Source: Archangium primigenium (lineage in GTDB: Bacteria; Myxococcota; Myxococcia; Myxococcales; Myxococcaceae). Taken from it: DNA of 64,000 bases. The notes under the pieces are model-generated. The model was not told where the DNA came from, searched no databases, and saw only the letters and a list, made by a program, of their open reading frames with translations. Positions 60,676-64,000 of the stretch are shown here, piece after piece (the stretch's first letter is position 1; every line of letters starts with the position of its first letter). The position numbers were made by a program, and so were the translations under genes. Where the stretch lies: contig NZ_JADWYI010000001.1 in assembly GCF_016904885.1 (NCBI RefSeq), positions 3,844,001 through 3,908,000 of the forward strand, read 5' to 3'.

Positions 60676-61290
60676 ATGGACCACGAGCAGGACGCCGAGC
60701 AGATCATCGCGCTCTACCATGAAGGCGCCGACGTCTGGGACAGCCAGCGCCAACGTGCTTTCATCGAGCGGCACTGGCTGGAGCGCCTGGTGCGTCTGAT
60801 TCCCGCGCGGGGAGAGATTCTGGATATCGGCTGTGGTGCGGGTGTGCCGATCGCCGAATACTTCTTGCGGCAGCGGTTTCGCGTCACCGGCATCGACGCG
60901 TCCGAAGCGATGATCGCCCGCTGCCGCCAGCGTTTCCCGCGGGCGCGATGGCAGGTCGTGGACATGCGCGCGTTGGCGTTGCAGCGCACGTTTCACGGCT
61001 TGATCGCCTGGGACAGTTTCTTCCACCTGACGCGCGAGCATCAGCGCGCGATGTTTCCGCGCTTCGCCCGACACGCCGAGCCGGGCGCTGCGTTGCTGTT
61101 CACCAGCGGCCCCGGTGACGGTGAAGTGATGGGCACCTTTCTCGAGCGACCGCTCTATCACGCCAGCCTCGACCACGCGGAGTACCGTCAACTGCTGGCC
61201 GCCAATGGTTTTCAGGTGCGGATGCAGGTCACCGAAGATGCCAGCTGCGGCGGGCATACGGTCTGGCTGGCACAACGGGCGAGCCCGTAG
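60676..61290 (+). CDS. class I SAM-dependent methyltransferase
   Basis: A 204-residue enzyme with motif I ILDIGCGAGVPIAEYF (about 48-63), GIDASEAMIARCRQRFP after the second strand, and WQVVDMRAL preceding motif IV-like AWDSFFHLT. No substrate domain is recognisable. Local GC and codon use are lower than in neighbours and the wording resembles proteobacterial homologues, so horizontal acquisition is plausible. The ATG at 60676 is preferred over a TTG at 60613, though neither has a good ribosome site. A small hairpin (TCCTTC/GAAGGA, 61292-61310) lies right after the stop codon. Confidence 0.88.
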   Translation: MDHEQDAEQIIALYHEGADVWDSQRQRAFIERHWLERLVRLIPARGEILDIGCGAGVPIAEYFLRQRFRVTGIDASEAMIARCRQRFPRARWQVVDMRALALQRTFHGLIAWDSFFHLTREHQRAMFPRFARHAEPGAALLFTSGPGDGEVMGTFLERPLYHASLDHAEYRQLLAANGFQVRMQVTEDASCGGHTVWLAQRASP

Positions 61291-61291
61291 G

Positions 61292-61310
61292 TCCTTCGTA
61301 AAAAGAAGGA
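61292..61310 (+). terminator. short hairpin after methyltransferase gene
   Basis: TCCTTC (61292-61297) and GAAGGA (61305-61310) enclose a 7-base GTAAAAA loop, two bases past the stop codon. The stem is short and there is no T-run, so terminator function is uncertain. Confidence 0.3.
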
Positions 61311-61621
61311 GGCCCGGGGCGCGGTGCCCGCGGACCATGTCCGAAAAGGAGGGATGCATGCGAAAACGGACATGGGCGTCGAGCGTCGGCGACCCGGGAG
61401 GCGCGCCCCTACGCCTTGGGCTTTGGCCCCGGCAATGGCATCACCTCCACCGCGTCGCGCGTCCGTCGCCTCGGACCAAGGTCTCCTCGGTGTGGTCGGT
61501 CGCGTCTCATGTACGCCAATCCCCAGTGCGGCCTCCACCCCAGGCACAGACGAAGACACCTCACGCGAACGTCCCGCGCAGCGGCCTCGCGCATGCCTGG
61601 TCGTTTCGGTGCGCCGACGCC

Positions 61622-61903
61622 TCAGGGGTTCTGGTTGGAGAGCAGCCACTGGAAGGCATTCACGCCGGAAGTGCTCTGCGTGGCGAGGTCATCGGTCACG
61701 GTCCAGCCCTCATGGGCAGTGGATGGGGAGAGGGTCAGCCGTGCGGCCGGCTCGCCCGCTTGAGCGCGAGTGTAGCCGTCGGCATGGCCGACCCGATTGG
61801 CCTTGTCCACCCATCCCTTTTCGTTCGTCAGCGCCGCCACGGGATCTCCGCTGTTGTGGAAGGCCCAGACCGCCCGCGCAAATCCCGAAGAGAAGACGGG
61901 TCC
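61622..61903 (-). pseudogene. C-terminal fragment of an unidentified protein
   Basis: The minus frame is open from a stop at 61904-61906 to the stop at 61622, about 93 codons, and reads like real protein (FARAVWAFHNSGDPVAAL, ANRVGHADGYTRAQ, EGWTVTDDLATQSTSGVN, AFQWLLSNQNP). The first usual start is an internal GTG near 61840. With no upstream start and no ribosome site it is best seen as the remaining 3' end of a broken gene. The parent family is not recognised. Confidence 0.5.
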
Positions 61904-62007
61904 TCATGGTGCCCTTGGGGTCGCACACGGGAAGTTGAGAGACGCGTTTCCGCCTCTCCCGCCCAGGCCCTTCACCGTGTGGCTCCTGCCTCGAACGACC
62001 CGGGCGC

Positions 62008-63873
62008 TCAGTTGGAGCAGAGCACCGCGGACGGGTAGTCCGCGGCCCCACTGCGGCGATGCCCCAGGCCGATGACGTACTGGTTGTCAGCGCATTGTCC
62101 CTTGTACTGGCTCACGCTCCAGTCGCCGCCCGAGGACGAGGCGCGCTGGTCTCCGCTCCAGAAGTTCTTCGCCGACTTGCCGTTGAGGGGGATGCCGCCG
62201 GTGTTCTGCTCGCAGAGCAGGCCCGCCAGCTCGAGGAAGAATGGGTTCGCCGTGGACAGGCCCACCGCGTAGGCCCCCGGGGGGCACTCGAACTTGATGC
62301 TCTGGCTGGCCCAGTCTCCCGGGTAGCGCAGCGGGGAGACCTCCTGGGTGACGGTCTGGTGGTTGCCCGTGCCCTGCTGCGCGGGAATGGCGCCCGCGTT
62401 GGTGCAGAGCAGGGAGAAGTTCGCGCTCACTCCCACCAGCCGGTAGCCCCGTGGGCAGCTGATCTTCGCCTTGCCCGAGTGCCAGTCGGTGTCCAGCGCG
62501 TTGTTGTCCACGTAGTAGGTGGAGCTCCCGCTCTTGAGCAGGACGGTCATCGGCAGGAAGCGCGTCGCCTCCACGGCGCCTGTCCGCCCGTTGGCCCCGA
62601 GCAGCCGCCCCAGGGGGCCCGTCCCGAGCCGCCAGTCCCCGGCGCGCACGCCGTTCCAGTCCGGGTAGCTCCACAGGCCGTAGGTCTCGTCCTCGCCTTG
62701 CACCGTGTTCTGGATCTTCGAGGCGTTCATGGCCCAGTAGGCCCAGTCGACGTCCTTGTCGATCAGGTAGTCCGCGAGGTGGTTGAACCATGCCCGCGAG
62801 TTGGCCGCCTGCTCGTTGTAGCCAATGCCGAACTCGCTCATCCAGACCGGCGCGGTGTACGCCTGGTTCGCCGCGAGCACGAAGCCCCACTCCTGGTCCA
62901 GCGTGGCGTGGAGCGTGGCCTTGTCCATGTCCGCGTACTTCGGGCCGCTGCCCAGCGAGCCGCCCGACTGCCGGGGCCCGGTGTAGCCATAGTTGTGCAC
63001 GGCGTAGACGAGCTTGTCGCCGCGCAGCAGGGCGACGGGCCGCTGCCGCACGGGCTTGAGCTGTGGGCGATCTCCGTCCAGGAGGCCCCACCAGTTGACC
63101 GCCTCGACGACGATGAGCAGGTCCGGGTTCGTGCGCAGCAGCAGGTTGCCCATCGTCTGGGCCGCCATGTGCCAGTCATGCCGGTTGCGCATCCCCCAGT
63201 TGGGGCTGTCCAGGCCGTCCGGACGCACCTCGTTGCGCAGGTCCGCCCCGGCCACCCATTTGTTGCCCTGGTAGCGCACCGCCATCATCACCCAGTCGTC
63301 CTGCCACCGCTGCAGGGCCTGGCTGCTGTCCCAGAAGCCATTGCCGTCCCAGCCGCAGCACCACATGGACTTCGTCGTGTGGTTGTTCAGGACGACCACC
63401 AGGCCCTGCCGCGTCAGCTCCGCCACGACGGCGTCGAAGACCTCGAGCGCCGTCTTGTTCATCAGCTCCGGGTTCTTCGTGGGATCGATGCACGCGACGC
63501 CGTACTTCTCCAGACACCGCTGGGCCGCGGGCTGGGTGTTGTCCGGGTGCAGCATGTTGTTGGAGAACGGCAGGCGGATGGAGTTGAAGCCCTGCGCCTT
63601 GATTCCCGAGACGAGGTCCGACAGCTTCTGCTTCTCCAGGCCGCCCACCACCTCGAGCTGATCACTCGCGCCGAACCAGTTGACGGATTTGAGCTTGAAG
63701 CGCTCGCCGCAGCGGTCCACGACGTACCGGCCCCGGGTGCTCAGCGGAACACGCGGCTCGCACTGCGCCGCGGCCATCCCCGCGCGCCCGGGGCTCGTGT
63801 CTGTCTGGGCCAGGGCGGTGGGTCCGCCCAGGTGGAGGACCGCCAACATCCACAACAGAGGACTGTTCTTCAT
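62008..63873 (-). CDS. GH5 cellulase-like secreted enzyme
   Basis: A 621-residue secreted hydrolase (signal peptide cleaved near ALAQ). The catalytic domain (about 45-430) has GH5 landmarks: FNSIRLPFSNN, VVVLNNHTT, acid/base Glu215 in ADLRNEVRPDG, HNYGYTGP, and nucleophile Glu347 in VWMSEFGIGY. Residues about 450-621 form a Cys-containing beta module with two similar halves (ISCPRGYRLVGVSANFSLLC and FECPPGAYAVGLSTANPFFLELAGLLCEQ), not a standard CBM known to me. Likely role: endo-beta-1,4-glucan or mannan cleavage. AGGAG lies 10 bases before the ATG at 63873. A perfect hairpin (63899-63916) is in its leader. Confidence 0.92.
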   Translation of the reverse strand: MKNSPLLWMLAVLHLGGPTALAQTDTSPGRAGMAAAQCEPRVPLSTRGRYVVDRCGERFKLKSVNWFGASDQLEVVGGLEKQKLSDLVSGIKAQGFNSIRLPFSNNMLHPDNTQPAAQRCLEKYGVACIDPTKNPELMNKTALEVFDAVVAELTRQGLVVVLNNHTTKSMWCCGWDGNGFWDSSQALQRWQDDWVMMAVRYQGNKWVAGADLRNEVRPDGLDSPNWGMRNRHDWHMAAQTMGNLLLRTNPDLLIVVEAVNWWGLLDGDRPQLKPVRQRPVALLRGDKLVYAVHNYGYTGPRQSGGSLGSGPKYADMDKATLHATLDQEWGFVLAANQAYTAPVWMSEFGIGYNEQAANSRAWFNHLADYLIDKDVDWAYWAMNASKIQNTVQGEDETYGLWSYPDWNGVRAGDWRLGTGPLGRLLGANGRTGAVEATRFLPMTVLLKSGSSTYYVDNNALDTDWHSGKAKISCPRGYRLVGVSANFSLLCTNAGAIPAQQGTGNHQTVTQEVSPLRYPGDWASQSIKFECPPGAYAVGLSTANPFFLELAGLLCEQNTGGIPLNGKSAKNFWSGDQRASSSGGDWSVSQYKGQCADNQYVIGLGHRRSGAADYPSAVLCSN

Positions 63874-63898
63874 CGGCAACGGCTCCTGAAGGAGGGAG

Positions 63899-63916
63899 CC
63901 GGGACTCAACTCCCGG
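63899..63916. promoter_or_regulatory. hairpin in leader of GH5 gene
   Basis: CCGGGA (63899-63904) and TCCCGG (63911-63916) form a perfect 6-bp stem with a 6-base loop, 26-43 bases before the ATG at 63873. It may structure the 5' leader or be an operator. The remaining 84 bases to the window edge hold nothing I can call. Confidence 0.3.
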
Positions 63917-64000
63917 AAAACAGGAGCGTCCAGGAAGAACGTCCAAAAGCCCCGGCGCGTTGGCGGCGGCCGGGACAGCACCTCCACCTGCCCCTTTGCC

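Larger units (their letters stand above)
61291..62007. other. decayed, gene-poor interval
   Basis: This 717-base stretch holds many short overlapping frames on both strands, none with consistent coding bias and a good start, and one fragment listed separately. It looks like degenerate former coding sequence between the methyltransferase and the GH5 gene rather than a regulatory region. Confidence 0.55.

Noticed and set aside
1-64000. rRNA, tRNA, integrase, transposase or prophage genes
   Set aside because: None seen in any region; no cloverleaf-like CCA ends, attachment repeats or transposase motifs were noticed, although a by-eye tRNA search is not exhaustive.

Overview
The window is high-GC DNA (estimated by eye at about 70%) with dense coding on both strands. 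It looks like chromosome from a myxobacterium, probably of the Cystobacter/Archangium/Myxococcus group. Supporting signs are a TolB/TPR-tailed Ser/Thr kinase, an MglA-like small GTPase, a CglD-like VWA lipoprotein with thrombospondin-3 repeats, an Oar-type TonB receptor, MYXO-CTERM tails, Asp-Ala-Gly linkers behind lipoboxes, and many secreted glycan hydrolases. I saw no rRNA, tRNA, CRISPR array, integrase, transposase or phage gene. This is accessory but stable chromosome, not a mobile island.

Left third (1-24.1 kb). A truncated lipoprotein gene at the edge is followed by a Ser/Thr kinase, an O-methyltransferase and a divergent Coq4-family gene separated by a double palindromic operator, a PQQ-type sugar dehydrogenase lipoprotein, an alpha/beta hydrolase and a crotonase-fold enzyme that abuts a broken ppx gene. 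Next come a secreted protein, two divergent NmrA/SDR-type genes sharing a doubled 18-bp operator, a kinase-related membrane protein with no kinase domain, a small membrane protein plus wax-synthase-like acyltransferase, an SGNH lipase, a P450, an FMN reductase, a MaoC-type hydratase, a lipoprotein/Oar-receptor pair and a GH44 endoglucanase.

Middle (24.2-46 kb). A CglD-like surface lipoprotein, two further lipoproteins, a SRPBCC protein, L-serine ammonia-lyase, small membrane proteins, a pectinacetylesterase-like enzyme, a caspase-fold-like protein, a VOC protein, a phospholipase A2-like protein coupled to a LACTB-like serine hydrolase, an Ig-like lipoprotein, a cupredoxin-like lipoprotein, a gluzincin peptidase coupled to an alkaline-phosphatase-superfamily enzyme, and a DUF4388 protein. 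The most unusual locus is 43434-45643: a YceI protein, then a beta-barrel-like protein carrying an N-terminal CxxCH motif, overlapping a MYXO-CTERM protein with a second CxxCH and a calcium loop. I read it as a candidate outer-membrane redox or heme module.

Right third (45.7-64 kb). An MglA-like GTPase with a long C-terminal extension, overlapping anmK; a beta-helix protein; two glutathione transferases; a DUF1801 protein with no obvious canonical start; a GH92 mannosidase with F5/8-type domains; DoxX; a beta-helix glycan-active lipoprotein; a second PQQ-type dehydrogenase with a MYXO-CTERM tail; a methyltransferase; about 0.7 kb of decayed sequence; and a GH5 cellulase-like enzyme.

Together the genes suggest a predatory or saprophytic soil bacterium investing in surface lipoproteins and polysaccharide breakdown. 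Genes are mostly single or in two-gene coupled units. Several convergent pairs are separated by perfect stem-loops. All functions are inferred from motifs read by eye; no database search was run.
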